DNA from: Melieria omissa
Lineage: Eukaryota; Arthropoda; Insecta; Diptera; Ulidiidae
DNA length: 64,000 bases
Assembly (NCBI GenBank): GCA_963971225.1
Contig: OZ020269.1
Location: 43,669,264-43,733,263 of the forward strand
Reading direction: 5' to 3'
The first letter of the stretch is position 1. Every line of letters begins with the position of its first letter. This document shows positions 11,010 to 22,365 of the stretch, in pieces. Made by a program: the position numbers and the translations under genes. Under the pieces are notes generated by a model, which made no database searches, was not told the origin of the DNA, and was given only the letters and a program-made list of their open reading frames with translations.

Positions 11010-12279
11010 AGGCAAGGAGCAAGGCGCACGTCCAGACTGGCAGGAGATGGCCGGTGAGAGCCCGATCGCGAAGGCTTACTGGGCGCAGTGGCAAAGTCTG
11101 CGGCTGTCTGATGGTTGCCTATACCGCGAGTGGGAGAGTGAGGATGGCCGGACCAGCAATTCCCTAATTTTAGTCCCGAAATGCAGGATCAACGAGGTGA
11201 TCGAGGCATACCATAACGACTCTAGCGGAGGGCACCTAGGCATCACAAAAACTGTCGCCAAAATAAAAACGCGATTCTACTGGGTAGGATGCCAGGAGTC
11301 TGTCGCCGATTGGATTAAGAGCTGTGATCGATGTTCGGCTGCGAAAGGGCCAACAAGAAGATCTCGGGGCCGCATGCAGCAGTACAACATGGGAGCGCCC
11401 TTTGAGCGAATTGCCATGGACGTCGCCGGGCCATTCCCACTTAGCACTCAAGGCAACAAATATGTGCTGGTGGTGATGGACTATTTCAGCAAATGGCCCG
11501 AAGTGTATCCTATTCCTAACCAGGAGGCCACCACGGTCGCGGAAATGTTGGTAAACAACTGGGTGGCCAGATTTGGAGTTCCACTGGAGTTGCACTCGGA
11601 TCAAGGCCGGAATTTCGAGTCTCTTGTATTAAAAGAAGTGTGTGAGCTACTAGGAATAAGGAAAACTCGCACCTGTCCTTTGCATCCCCAGTCCGACGGC
11701 ATGGTGGAACGATTCAATCGAACACTGGAGGAATATCTGCGGAAAGTAGTAGGCAGGAATCAAAAGGATTGGGACACGCATATTCCGCTGTTCTTGATGG
11801 CGTATAGGTCAGCCCCGCACGATACGACATCACTCACTCCAGCCCGAGCAGTGTTCGGCACAGAGCTGAGATTGCCTGCTGACTTGAAGTTCGGAGTGGT
11901 CAGCACGACGGAAGGCGCTAAGACTGATTACGCAGTTAATAAGCGATCGGAGCTGGAAGAAATCCACCAGTTTATAAGGGACCGTATCCAACTGGTCAGC
12001 GATAAGATGAAAGCCAGATATGATCTACGAGCTAACACAGCGGGGTTCCAAGAAGGCGATCTGGTAATGCTTTACAACCCGCAGCGCAGGAAAGGTTTGT
12101 CTCCAAAGCTTCAAACGTCATGGGAAGGACCGTACAAAGTCGTGACCAGGATTAATGACGTGGTGTACAGGGTTCAACGCTGCTGCAGCGGAAACGCCAG
12201 GCTGAAAGTAGTCCATTTGGAGCGCCTGGCGTCTTACTCCGGCGGAGCCTCAGTACTTGTTCGGGACGAACAAGTCTAA
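10990..12279 (+). pseudogene. gypsy integrase region, copy 2 (frame-shifted from RT)
   Basis: The true frame resumes just after the A8 run and runs to a TAA just before the LTR. It shows the HHCC zinc domain (HNDSSGGHLG ... CDRC), the catalytic triad in MDVAGPFP, LHSDQGRNFE and a Glu in MVERFNRTLEEYLR, and a C-terminal WEGPYKVVTRI (GPY/F-type) module. The reading frame itself is intact; only the link to RT is broken by one base in a homopolymer. Confidence 0.9.
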
Positions 12280-12290
12280 GTGATGGACAG

Positions 12291-12724
12291 TGATACGATG
12301 AGAAATTCTGTGCCGCACTGTACAGAAATGCTTTTCTCCGCACGAATGTTTTCCAAGCATACTTTTAGGCATGCACTGTGAAGTACAGCAAAACTGTTAT
12401 AAATTCGCTTGGTATAGTCCGATATGGCAAGGATGGTTCTCGAAGAAATGGGCTGTGCGAGAATGGTCGAGCGCTTTCCAATTAGAAGTGCAAGAAACTT
12501 CGGCGCGATAAGAAAAGTGGTATAAAAGCAGCAGTGGCAGCGCAAGGGGTCGAGTCTGTGTTAAGCAAGCAAAGTGGTAACAAGTGTAGATACAAGCGAA
12601 GTGTGAATTCTGTAAATAAAGCGATTGTTAGTTTTGACTACGTTGCACCGGATAACTGAAGTTGTTTTATTTTCAAATACAATCAAAACGAACCGTCGAT
12701 AACGAACTGGGGAAATTCGTAACA
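12291..12724 (+). repeat. 3' LTR of gypsy copy 2 (434 bp)
   Basis: It begins TGATACGATG and ends TTCGTAACA, matching the ends of the full-copy LTRs, but most of its body differs from them and matches copy 1. A promoter core TATAAAAG lies at 12521-12528 and an AATAAA signal at about 12616. Confidence 0.85.
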
Positions 12725-13496
12725 ATATGTATACTAAAAAAGCAATAACAAAATACATATCTTAGCATTTTTCTAAATTCGATATTTAAAGGGTAGAAAG
12801 AGGTCGGTAAAGTTGCTAAAAGGATATAGTTTTTGTTTATTTGATATTGGTAGAGCTTAACATGGAGATGAGGCAGGTGAATATGCAATGCAGCTCAACC
12901 TATAATGGCGAGACTATTCTTCAAGACTTATTCTTCAAAATTGGACCTTCTTCAAAGTTATACATTCCTCCTTTTAGCTAACAAATTTCATAATAATGAA
13001 AAAATTTGGATTATATGGCTCATAATGGGTTAAATTCGTTGCATTGCCTTAGTTAAACATTTTAATCGCAATTTTAACTCAATCGATTTCTATACAGAAA
13101 TCAACATTAGTAGTTTCGAAAAAATTGAATATTTTCCAAAGGCGCAAAAAGACGCAGAATTTTTTTTACGGATTTAAGAGAAGAAACTCCATCCAAAAAA
13201 CATTCATTTTTGAAAATTCGTACAAAAAAAATTATGTATGTTAAATAAAAAAACCTGATCAGTTGTCTCGCCCCTATCAATTAAGTTTTAATATTAAAAG
13301 AAATTGGAAGCCTATCTACAACAACACATTTTCTACCATTTTTTGTATACAAGCACCTAAATTTCATTTTTCCCCTTCATAAATTTTTGTAAAAATATAT
13401 CCGACTTTGACAAGCTATATCTCCTAATCTCGACCATTTTTCGATAAAATGTTTCGGATCTAGCTTAATTAAACAATTACCTTTAACATGATGCTA
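12725..13496. other. AT-rich noncoding stretch
   Basis: No gene, terminal repeat or RNA gene was recognised between the gypsy LTR and the next mariner-type element. Confidence 0.4.
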
Positions 13497-14103
13497 TAGG
13501 GTGTTTTTTTTAGAGGTATAGAACTTCGAATTGAAATAAAACACAAGAAAATCGTTTTAATGTCCATCAATTTGGCTTTATTGGAAGGATAATTTTATGC
13601 CATTAATGTTTAAATATGATTTCGGGCATGTGGCCGCCGCGGCTGGCTCGAATAAAGCCAATTCTACAGGTCCAATTTTCAACCAGCTCCAATTGCTGTG
13701 CACGGTGGCGAATCGATTCATTCGGGTCCTCTTCAACATTTTGCTCTACAGCGGCAATTGTTTCTTCGGTGCGCACTGTTCGACGTCTCTGCGGATGCGT
13801 ATTATCACATAGAGTAAACGTAGTGCGAAAACGACCCATGGTTAACCGATGGATGGACCGATTTTGCTCTGATGGACGATTATGTCGACCATAAAATGGA
13901 CGGAGCTTGCGGTAAACTTCGCGAACTGAACCATTATTTTCGAAATAAATTTGCACGATTTGCAAGCGTTGTTCTTTTGTCAACCTGTTCATGATGAAAT
14001 GGCAAACCAAACTGAACATAAATGACATTAGAGTTGCCAGATTTGACCACAAAATGACAGTTTTATCTCTATTCGAAAAACAAACCTCTAAAAAAACACC
14101 CTA
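13497..14103 (-). mobile_element. Tc1/mariner-type element, internally deleted (607 bp)
   Basis: Inverted ends TAGGGTGTTTTTTTTAGAGG and its near-complement CCTCTAAAAAAACACCCTA are flanked by TA. Only the N-terminal part of a transposase remains inside. Confidence 0.85.
13603..13992 (-). pseudogene. Tc1/mariner-type transposase, N-terminal DNA-binding half only
   Basis: The 129-residue frame starts MNRLTKEQRLQIVQIYFENN, a helix-turn-helix start typical of insect IS630/Tc1/mariner transposases, and includes the second HTH-like block PSEQNRSIHRL and the linker RTEETIAAVEQNVEEDPNES. After QQLEL it joins directly to the residual C-terminus; the DDE/D catalytic domain is deleted. It might bind the ends but cannot cut. 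Confidence 0.75.
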
Positions 14104-14167
14104 TACTTTTGTCAAAATCCGCGATAATTGTTTTTCTTATTTTTGTCCACTCTCGAAGCACTGTGCG

Positions 14168-14482
14168 CCGTGTAGGCTTGTAGAAGAAGAACAAAATCCA
14201 GCCAGAAATCAGAAATCGTTTTACAATTTCAGCTTTTCGCCAGCGCAACAACAACAGCGTTCGTCTTCACCTTGCAATCATTTCACGCCACAACGTACCC
14301 TCGCTGCAGTGAGCGCAACCAAAGAGCGCAACACATAAAACTACATTCTCGCTTGTAAATCCACGCTCTCACTACATATGTATGTGATCTATGAGAGCAG
14401 AGCGCGGGTTCCAATGTTAGAACCCGCCATAAAAAATGTTTGCTTGTATGACATGCGCATTCTGTATGTTTATTTTCTTTGG
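14168..14482 (+). repeat. 315-bp dispersed repeat (family R2), copy a
   Basis: Nearly identical to 18468-18779 apart from a 4-bp indel (TATG) and a few changes. It begins GCCGTGTAGGCTTGTAGAAG and ends TATTTTCTTTGG. A 10-bp stem hairpin GCGGGTTCCAATG/TTAGAACCCGC lies in its right half. No coding and no terminal inverted repeat. Family not recognised. Confidence 0.8.
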
Positions 14483-14858
14483 TAGTACACTTACATATTT
14501 TCTTCACAGTATAAAAAATCGCAAGGCTTCATCAACTACTAAATCAAATACTAAGTTTCAAAACACATTAAGAATTTGATTTATAAAAAAGTGAAAGAAA
14601 CAATGTAATTCAGTTACAAAAATGCATATAAACAAATTTTACATGTTTTTATTATACACTAATAGTAATTTGTTTGGTGGCAAAGCAATAATCGCTTAAG
14701 TCCTAAGCGATAATCATTTTTGACCACAGATTTAATAATACTTCTTTTGCGATGGACTTCAACGGAAAAAATTTATAAAGCTTCTTAATCTTAACCAAAA
14801 TGTATTTTATATAATAGTCGAATTATATTTGTAGGCGTGGTTTAGCATGATTTACATA
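14483..14858. other. AT-rich noncoding stretch
   Basis: Nothing recognised. Confidence 0.4.
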
Positions 14859-15433
14859 CTACTGTGTACAAAGAATACCCGGAATTTTCCCATTTAAACT
14901 ACGCGGTTAAATATTTTCGCCGAATTATTTTTTTTTAATTTCGTACAACTGTTAGAGGCTCACATGTCAAATTATACGTCAAAATACTCACTAGTGTTTG
15001 AGTTACGCTTGATTTTGTGGGACGCAAAAAGTGAATTCGGCGATTTTTATCACGCATCACGATAATGCACCATCTCACACGGCATTGGTTCTTCGTGAGC
15101 ATTTCGCCAAAAATGAAACTCATATCGTTCCACAGCCACCGTATTCGCCTGATTTAGCTCCTTGTGACTTCTGGCTATTCTCCAAACTCAAAAGACTACT
15201 TCGAGGACACCGTTTTGAATCGATTGAAGAGATTCAACGTGAATCGGCGCGCGCATTGAAGGCCATACCGGAAGGTGACTATTTGGCATGCTTCGAAGAT
15301 TGGAAAGTCCGTTGGCATAAGTGCATTGCATCGGGGGGGGGGACTATTTTGAAGGCGATGAAATTGATTTGGAAGAATAAATAAAGATTTTTTGAATTAT
15401 AAACAAATTCCGGGTATTCTTTGTACACAGTAG
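14859..15433 (+). mobile_element. mariner element, internally deleted (575 bp)
   Basis: Inverted ends CTACTGTGTACAAAGAATAC (about 29 bp in all) are flanked by TA at 14857-14858 and 15434-15435. Only the C-terminal third of the transposase remains. Confidence 0.9.
15040..15384 (+). pseudogene. mariner transposase C-terminal fragment
   Basis: The frame carries HHDNAPSHTALVL (second catalytic Asp) and YSPDLAPCDFWLF (third Asp) with 34 residues between them, then the usual RFESIEEIQ tail. A run of nine G at about 15335 shifts the last residues out of frame; in the other frame the expected DYFEGDEIDLEE ending followed by TAA is readable. The N-terminus and the first catalytic Asp are deleted. Confidence 0.8.
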
Positions 15434-15499
15434 TATTTGCTGATTTTTGCTCAAATAGGGAAAAACTGGCAAGATCTTTTCAACAACATAGTAGCTTAA

Positions 15500-17300
15500 C
15501 CCATTAATGCCCACAATTACATATACGTAACGGCAGCAACGATAGTTTAAAATGTTATTTACAGGTTGCATGTACATGCCTATTCATGTTTACTATATAC
15601 CTCATATGACATTGAAAATAGTTTAGCGAATGCTGTAAAATTCAAATTAAGTCAGAAACTCTTTTCATTTCTTTGTGAGCACAAGTTTTGTAATGAGGTA
15701 AATTTGAAATTAGTAAAAATAGCGATATGTCGACACGCAAACGGTAAAAAAGATTCATAAGAATTTAGTGAAAGTATTTTGTGAAAAACTTTTTATGAAA
15801 AGTGATTCTTAAATATCTACAGTTTTATTAAAAAATGTTAAAATAAACGTTTAGGGCCCGTGGGCTTTTCTGAGCAGCTTGCAATTGCACTGTTATGTAA
15901 CTGTGGGCCATTCTCAGTACTTTTGTGTTTCTTGTCTAAGTTACACATACGTAACAGTGGGCTATTCTCAGTACTTTTTTAACGTAAGTACAAATGTGAA
16001 TGTAAGATTTTCGTATGCTTAATAATTATAATTTTTTAAAATTAAAATTTGCCGAGAACACGATTAATGCAACCATGTGAGGTTATTGTGCGTCAATTGA
16101 CAACAAATGAGGTTGAAACAGCAAGCTCTTCAAGACGTGATATATAATTCCTTCGCAAACTTACATACAGATCTTATAGAGTCACCAAGTACTACACAAT
16201 GAACGTCTTTCGGGTCGCCCTCTTGTGGAGGAACCATTTCACTGCCTATGTTTCAGAAGAAGAGCCATTGGAGCCTAGTGACGAACTTTTTTCGGCAACA
16301 GCAGTATGTACACCAACTGTCAACATTCTTATTAAAAAAACATCGGTAAAGGCTGCTCAACGTACAAAAACTATTCATGCTCAACTTCTATTGCTTGTAT
16401 TACATTTGATCACCAAAATTCTGGATCCAGTACGTCCACAGTAGAAAAACCATTGGCAAAATGTATGAATGGAAAGTGTACCAAAGTAAAACGTACCTAC
16501 AAACCTTGTAAACCTGTTATTTAGTGGTTCGAAGATGATGACATTCGACGACGAACTGATCCAGTTGTGCGATGAAAGTAATAGCTATGCTGTGTGTTGA
16601 GGTCAAAGAAACCCAAACATAACTGTTGAAGAGATGCGAGTTTTTATTGGCGCTAGTGGAAAGAAGTGGTGGTTTTGCATTTTTTCATGGCTCAATGACG
16701 TGTTAATGCAAAATGCGTGGATCTTGCATCGCAAAGGAGGAAGCAGTATGACGCAACTTGATTTCCGTAGAGCCATTGCCGGACGCTATTGCACAACTCT
16801 TGGCACAATAAGACCACTCCAGAGCTTTTGTCGAACAACTGCGGCTGAGCCCGACTTCTCAAGCCGCTATGACTGCATTGGGCATTTATTGTAGAAACAT
16901 GAATGAACTGCAAATCGCATCCCACTTCTTTGTGCAAAAAGTGTAATGTTGGTTTGTGCATCAAATGCTCCGAAAAGTACCATTATGCTACAAATCCATA
17001 ATTTATTGTATCAACCGCATATGCATTTCATTCACCTTTACCTTCACAGTTCAATTTATACAAAGTTTTCAGGTATTTTTAAGTACTAAGCTGTAAAATT
17101 GTCATTCAAACTAAAAACATTTGTTCCACAAAAAAGTACTGGAAATAGCCCACTGTTACATATATGTAACGGCTTCCAGCGCCCAACCCATGCAAGGTAC
17201 CAAACATTTTGTTTCTTATTTACGTTCCTGTGCATCATAAAGCATACGTCTCTAAATTTCAGGCCCCTAGCACTGCTAGATCGCTGTGGGCATTAATGGG
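15500..17300 (+). mobile_element. piggyBac-family element, decayed (1801 bp)
   Basis: Inverted ends CCCATTAATGCCCACA (16 bp, perfect) are flanked on both sides by TTAA (15496-15499, 17301-17304), the piggyBac hallmark. Subterminal blocks around TTACATATACGTAAC recur near both ends (about 15519, 15942, 17155). Confidence 0.92.
16199..17000 (+). pseudogene. piggyBac transposase relic
   Basis: Three recognisable pieces lie in different frames: an N-terminal acidic piece (16199-16441), the C-terminal catalytic-domain end with GKKWWFCIFSWLNDVLMQNAW and QLDFRRAIAGRY (about 16650-16790), and the cysteine-rich tail CKSHPTSLCKKCNVGLCIKC followed by H (about 16905-16970). The middle, with the catalytic aspartates, is missing. 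The WW-x5-W-x7-NAW pattern and tail are typical of piggyBac transposases from memory. Many stops; long inactive. Confidence 0.8.
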
Positions 17301-17304
17301 TTAA

Positions 17305-18467
17305 TATTTGCATATCTAGAATACGTACAAGTTCTCGCCTAATGCAGCTCAATTTATAACTATTTGTCTACTCTAAAAACCCCATTTTGAAAATATTTTT
17401 ATAAAAAAGTAAAGAAAAATATACTGCAATTTGTTTTTTAAGGTTTTTTGGTAGACGGGTTTTAAAATACCTGAAGTTTAAAATTCCATAACAAAAATTA
17501 TGTATTATCAAAATTTTTTATTAATATCAAATATCGTTTGAATATTACTTTTAGCACTTCAAGCAAACAAACAAGGGAAACCAATTAACAGCAAAAAAAA
17601 AACGAAACACGACGAACAATATTTTTTATTTATATTTTCTTAAAAATGGCACAATTCTGAGCATACTTTAAAATGAAATTTTTAATTAAAAAATTAATTT
17701 GTATGATTAATAATCCAGCGGGATTTGGCCCTAATTTGCACTGGTTGAATAAAAATGCCAAACCCAAAAGAAATCGGAAGATTTTATACACTTTTATCAG
17801 TATATTCCAATGATTGCGAATTACACGTTTCATCTCAGTTTAAATTTTTCTCACTTGTCGACGTCCCAACAACCACATTATTGTCTTTATCAAATTTTAA
17901 AAGATTCCTACAAGAATATGCTAAAATATTGAGTTATTTTGTATTTAAATACAGTAATATAACTGTATTATTTCATGATGTTCTCTGCGGGAAGCTAGGC
18001 CTTAGTCTCGCGTAGTCTTGTCACCTTGAAACACAAGTGATAGAGTTGCTCACAAACCAAGGATATTTGGTTAGAAACAAAAAACGGCAAATACGACTTT
18101 TAAAGTCATTGTCGTACATTCTTTATTATTATATTGTTGTTATTGTTAAAAAACGACAACGTTGCTTTAAATTTCGTCCTTCGGCAATGTTTAGTTCGAT
18201 AACATGTTTGTATATTTTCTTAGAATTACGGTTGCCATTCAACTAAAATTTTTTGTACCAAACTTTTCTCAAAAAAGGCCGAAATTGGCAGCGAAAGGAT
18301 CATTTTATGTTCGCTAAATTGTTTTTTAACATCGAAGCAAAACATAACTTTTATATCGTAATTTTTTTTTGCTTGTACGTTGATATCTCAGAAAATAGTA
18401 GTATAATCGGCCTGTGGGTAGTATGGTAGTACAAATGACGAAATAGTAGCAAAATACTACTATACAA
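17305..18467. other. AT-rich noncoding stretch
   Basis: Open frames are short and have no recognisable motif; no terminal repeats found. Confidence 0.4.
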
Positions 18468-18779
18468 GCCGTGTAGGCTTGTAGAAGAAGAACAAAATCC
18501 AGCCAGAAATCAGAAATCGTTTTACAATTTCAGCTTTTCGCCAGCGCAACAACAACAGCGTTCGTCTTCACCTTGCAATCATTTCACGCCACAACGTACC
18601 CTCGCTGCAGTGAGCGCAACCAAAGAGCGCAACACATAAAACTACATTCTCGCTTGTAAATCCACGCTCTCACTACATATGTGATCTATGAGAGCAGAGC
18701 GCGGGTTCCAATGTTAGAACCCGCCTTACAAAATTGTTGCTTGTATGACATGCGCATTCTGTATGTTTATTTTCTTTGG
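18468..18779 (+). repeat. dispersed repeat family R2, copy b
   Basis: Same orientation and nearly same sequence as 14168-14482, with the same hairpin. Flanks differ at both ends, which defines the repeat borders. Confidence 0.8.
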
Positions 18780-19284
18780 ATGAAGTCAGTGGCGCAGGCA
18801 GAACTTCTTTTTGGAGGGATACTTCGCTACTAATTTTTGTATTTGAGGGGTTTGAATCCCCAAACGTTCCCGTCCCGTGTGCGCTACTGATTAAAACAAT
18901 CAACCACCAAAAAATTCAACACAAGAGCACATAGAGATCAAAGGCATATTCATATCTCTGCCGACTGCAAGCAGAGAGAGAGTTGCTTGTTTAATTGTCT
19001 TTGGCTGAACCCTCTGTGGTTTCAAAAATACATTTTTAGTTGGTCCTTAGAATAGTTTCAAGTTGTAGGAAAAATACGAAATTAATAAACTGAATAAAGT
19101 TATAAGAATAATAAACTAAAATAAAGTTTAAAGAAGAGAAGTATCCACGTTTTTTTAATGGTATATATTGACATAGTAAAGGAAGAAGAAGCAGACAACT
19201 TTAGATAACTTTTTAATTTGACGTTTTCTTTCAATTTAGATACTTTTTTTTCTTAATTTTGGCTGGAGTAAATGAAGAAAGCTG
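18780..19284. other. noncoding stretch with possible short hAT-like ends
   Basis: CAGTGGCGCAGG at 18788 and CGTGTGCGCTACTG ending near 18891 are imperfect inverted repeats of hAT style about 100 bp apart; no duplication was found. The rest shows nothing. Confidence 0.3.
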
Positions 19285-19625
19285 GCCTTGATAGTCCAGA
19301 GGGTAGCGCGCTGGCTTCTCATACCAAAGGCTCCAGGTTCGATTCCTGGCTCTGGCTGGTGAACAACTCGTCTACTTCAATCGCTATCCACATGAAGGGA
19401 ATGAGAATTACAAGAATCGCACAAGTGCGCTCTTGGCAGTCAATGGCAAAACCTCCAAGTGTGAACGAAAAACTGCCAATCGCCGTTCGGAATCGGCGTT
19501 AAACTGTTCAAAAACGGGTGAAATATGAGATATTACTCTCATTTTCCTTCCCTATCCCCCATGGATATAGTACAATGGTCTGAAATGGACTGAGTGCTAT
19601 GAAAAGCACTCCATCCAACTGAAGA
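19285..19625 (+). repeat. tRNA-derived SINE
   Basis: The head resembles a tRNA: an A-box-like TAGTCCAGAGGGTAGCGCG, a CTCATACC loop (CAT anticodon position, Met-like) and a B-box GGTTCGATTCC about 45 bp later. The body contains CGCCGTTCGGAATCGGCGTT, a phrase I recall from insect SINE/LINE tails. Exact ends and any target duplication are not resolved. The tRNA part lacks a full acceptor stem, so it is not a working tRNA gene. Confidence 0.65.
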
Positions 19626-20399
19626 AATATTTAAATTTTCGTTATGCGTGAAAAGTTGTATGTTTAAGTAATTATTACAGCCACAATGATGTGGTTGCCC
19701 GCATAGAAAATATAGTTGTATAAAAATAAAAAAATTTCTTATGGAATGATGCTAGTATAACCACATAGAAGCCAAAAACGTAAAATTTAAAATGTTAACT
19801 TTCCCCAGTAAAAACCTGTAGCGAAAGGGTTAATGGAGCTCAATAACACAGAAGTGATCAAACATGTCTTCTAACAAGAAAAAAGGACACACTTTTCTTC
19901 TGGCCGAGCAGCGGGACGGTAATAAAATTACAATAGTTAAAATAAAGATGTTTAATTTTGCTGAAGTAGAATACGGGTCTCGTGGTTGGCCCCTACTTTA
20001 ATTTTTTGGCGCTCCTGGGAGGGACCGCCTTAACTTATATTGAAGAGTAATTAGAATAACAGATTTGAACCATTCATGAAAAAAATAGTTTCATTACATT
20101 TTTCAACTGAAGATCTTTATTTGCCTGCATATACAAATATTATTTAATTAAATCCATAATTTTATATTGTGACGATAGTGCCTGCCGTCAATGCGATTGC
20201 AAGGATATACTGGAATATTTAAGAAGGAGTTTCGCTGCGAGCATACTTTGACATTGTAATTTCGATGGAACAATCGCAAAGACGACTCGCGGCGATGTTC
20301 GAGATCAACTCGAAGCGGTACTGGGATGTTCGAGAACGAGTTACGCTACAAACAAACAGGTAAAAAAAGCCGGCAGCAATTATCGTAACAATATTATCA
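19626..20399. other. noncoding stretch
   Basis: Nothing recognised; a GC-richer patch at 20160-20390 has no coding pattern that I can assign. Confidence 0.35.
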
Positions 20400-20705
20400 A
20401 TGAAAATTAACATAAAGAAGACGCATATTTTACAAGCAAAAAATTTTGTATGGCGGGTTCCAACATTGGAACCCGCGCCTTGCTCTCATAGAACACAAAT
20501 GTGGTGAGAGCGTTGCTTTACAAGTTAGAGCGTAGTTTAATCTGTTTTGCGCTCACTGCATCAAGTCTGCGTAAGAACATTGCTGTTGCGTTGCAAATGA
20601 ACGCTGTCGTTGTTGTTGCGCTGGCGAAAAACCGAAATTGCAAAACGATTATTTTCTGGCTCGCTTTTGTTCTTCTTCTATAAGCCCGTACGGCGCACAG
20701 TGGCT
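20400..20705 (-). repeat. dispersed repeat family R2, copy c (diverged, inverted)
   Basis: This is the R2 unit in reverse: hairpin GCGGGTTCCAACATTGGAAC, then the GCGCTCACTGCA block and the TTCTTCTTCTATAAGCC end. It abuts noncoding element A. Confidence 0.7.
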
Positions 20706-20717
20706 GATTCTGCTGAC

Positions 20718-22365
20718 GCCGCACATTGGGAAAAAACAGGCAAAAACGCTTGCATTGGAGCAAATTCAAAAGTTGCGAATGTGAATATTTTTTTTTACTT
20801 GTCGTAATATAGATACTCTAGCCAGATAGAAAATCAACTTTTTAAGTCCCTTCATCCCATGACCTGGACTTTACATCCTTTCAAAGTTGAACGTTTTATT
20901 AAATTATTTTCACTTCTAGCAAAATATCGTTAACAGGGCTGTCTTCAAATGCCCGTACAAACTACATTTTTTAATGACATTCCATAATTTTTGACATGTG
21001 GGGTACCGATATCTAAGCAATTAATATGAAAAAAAATTGTATTTAAAAAATGTTTATTTTGGCAAAAAAAATATATCTAACCTTTGCCTCATTTTTTGAT
21101 AAAAATGAGAAAAATCGGGATTTTCTCTGGACTGTAACTTTTGAGATTCAACAGTATTCAACGAAATACGTATACACTGATTAGGTGGAACATTCAGCTA
21201 ACTGATGGTACCAAACTCATCTGCGACGTTCTGCAACAAAATGAATGCGAGCAATTTTCGCATGCCAACCCAAGCACTTTTTGTACTCAGTTGTGGTGAG
21301 CAACGATATATTTTTAATTACTGAGCAAAACTATAACGTATGAAAAACAGCAAGGCTGGTGTTGAAAGGAATAAATATGTATTTAAATGTATAGAATTGA
21401 GATATGTATATATATATCGCATTGATTTATCTATGTCCGTCTGTTAATATGTCTTCCAATTCGTCTGTCTGATGGAAGGTATTCACAATTGCTTTCGAAA
21501 AAGTTGAGACACGAAACTGAAATTTCGTACAAACACTTTTGAAATCACGAGAACAACATATTGCCTAAAATGGGCGTGGTTTGCCCATTCTTAACAGGGT
21601 TGCCATATAAAGATATTTTTCAAAATATGAACTTTTAAATATTTACCGTCCGTTTAGGGATATGTTTGTCTGGAAATAGGTGTGACATGCCTCTTTAACC
21701 CCTTGAGATACATAATATATATTATACTTGTCAGTTAACTTTTTCCGTGCTTTATAAAAGTAAATGAATAGTTTAGATTTTTTTAAGAAAGAGTTTGCCT
21801 ACTTTTATAAAAGTGGGCTAAGTGTCTCTAAAGAACATTTTAATGCATGACAGCAAAATTGTAGCTTATTTTAATATTGTGAAAAATAAAGTCTGTATGG
21901 AGAGTAGGCGTGGCCGAATTTTTTTCATTTTTGGAATAAATCATCTTCTACTTATGGGAAACAGTTATGCGAAAATTCAATCCTTTATCTTTTTTATTTC
22001 CGAAGTTATTAAATCTTTTGTTATACACTCGGAAAACATAAACAGTGCTGCACAAAAGTGCTCAAATTAAAAAACCCTAAAACACGTTTAACTTTATTTT
22101 TGATCTTCTACTGGAATCAGTTATCAAAATATTGAATTATTTTTTTTTGCTTCTGATTATGCATATTTCTAAAACTCTTAACTTCCGACTGTAGGGTACC
22201 AGCTCCTGGTAAAGGAAATGAAAAAAAAAATTACACCCTACAATTCTATGAGGAATTCTAAAGATAGTAGCGAAATTTCAGTTCTCTAGTGCAAAAACTA
22301 TAGATTCTAGAGTTCAAAACAGGCGATGCGAGCGTTTTTGCCTGTTTTTTCCCAATGTGCGCCGG
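20718..22365. mobile_element. noncoding inverted-repeat element A (1648 bp)
   Basis: The ends are inverted copies of each other for about 40 bp (GCACATTGGGAAAAAACAGG...). The interior is AT-rich and noncoding. It shares end structure and interior phrases (GACTGTAGGGT near 22190; a GGGTTGCCA block near 21598) with element B at 38559-39915. Superfamily unknown; no target duplication seen. Confidence 0.65.

Larger units (their letters stand above)
8837..12724 (+). mobile_element. Ty3/gypsy LTR retrotransposon, copy 2 (5' truncated)
   Basis: The element starts abruptly inside gag at the hAT junction and ends with an intact 3' LTR. It lacks 5' LTR, primer site, gag N-terminus, gag zinc knuckle and protease. 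Coding DNA is nearly identical to copy 1 on the opposite strand, and the LTR is of the copy 1 kind. Confidence 0.9.

Noticed and set aside
17755..18015. Plus-strand frame of 86 codons
   Set aside because: No motif or neighbour supports it; probably chance in AT-rich DNA.
18788..18891. 100-bp mini hAT with CAGTGGCGCA ends
   Set aside because: Inverted match is only about 10 bases and the flanks show no 8-bp duplication.
19290..19360. Possible functional tRNA gene
   Set aside because: The A and B boxes are present but the acceptor stem does not close and the sequence continues into a SINE body.
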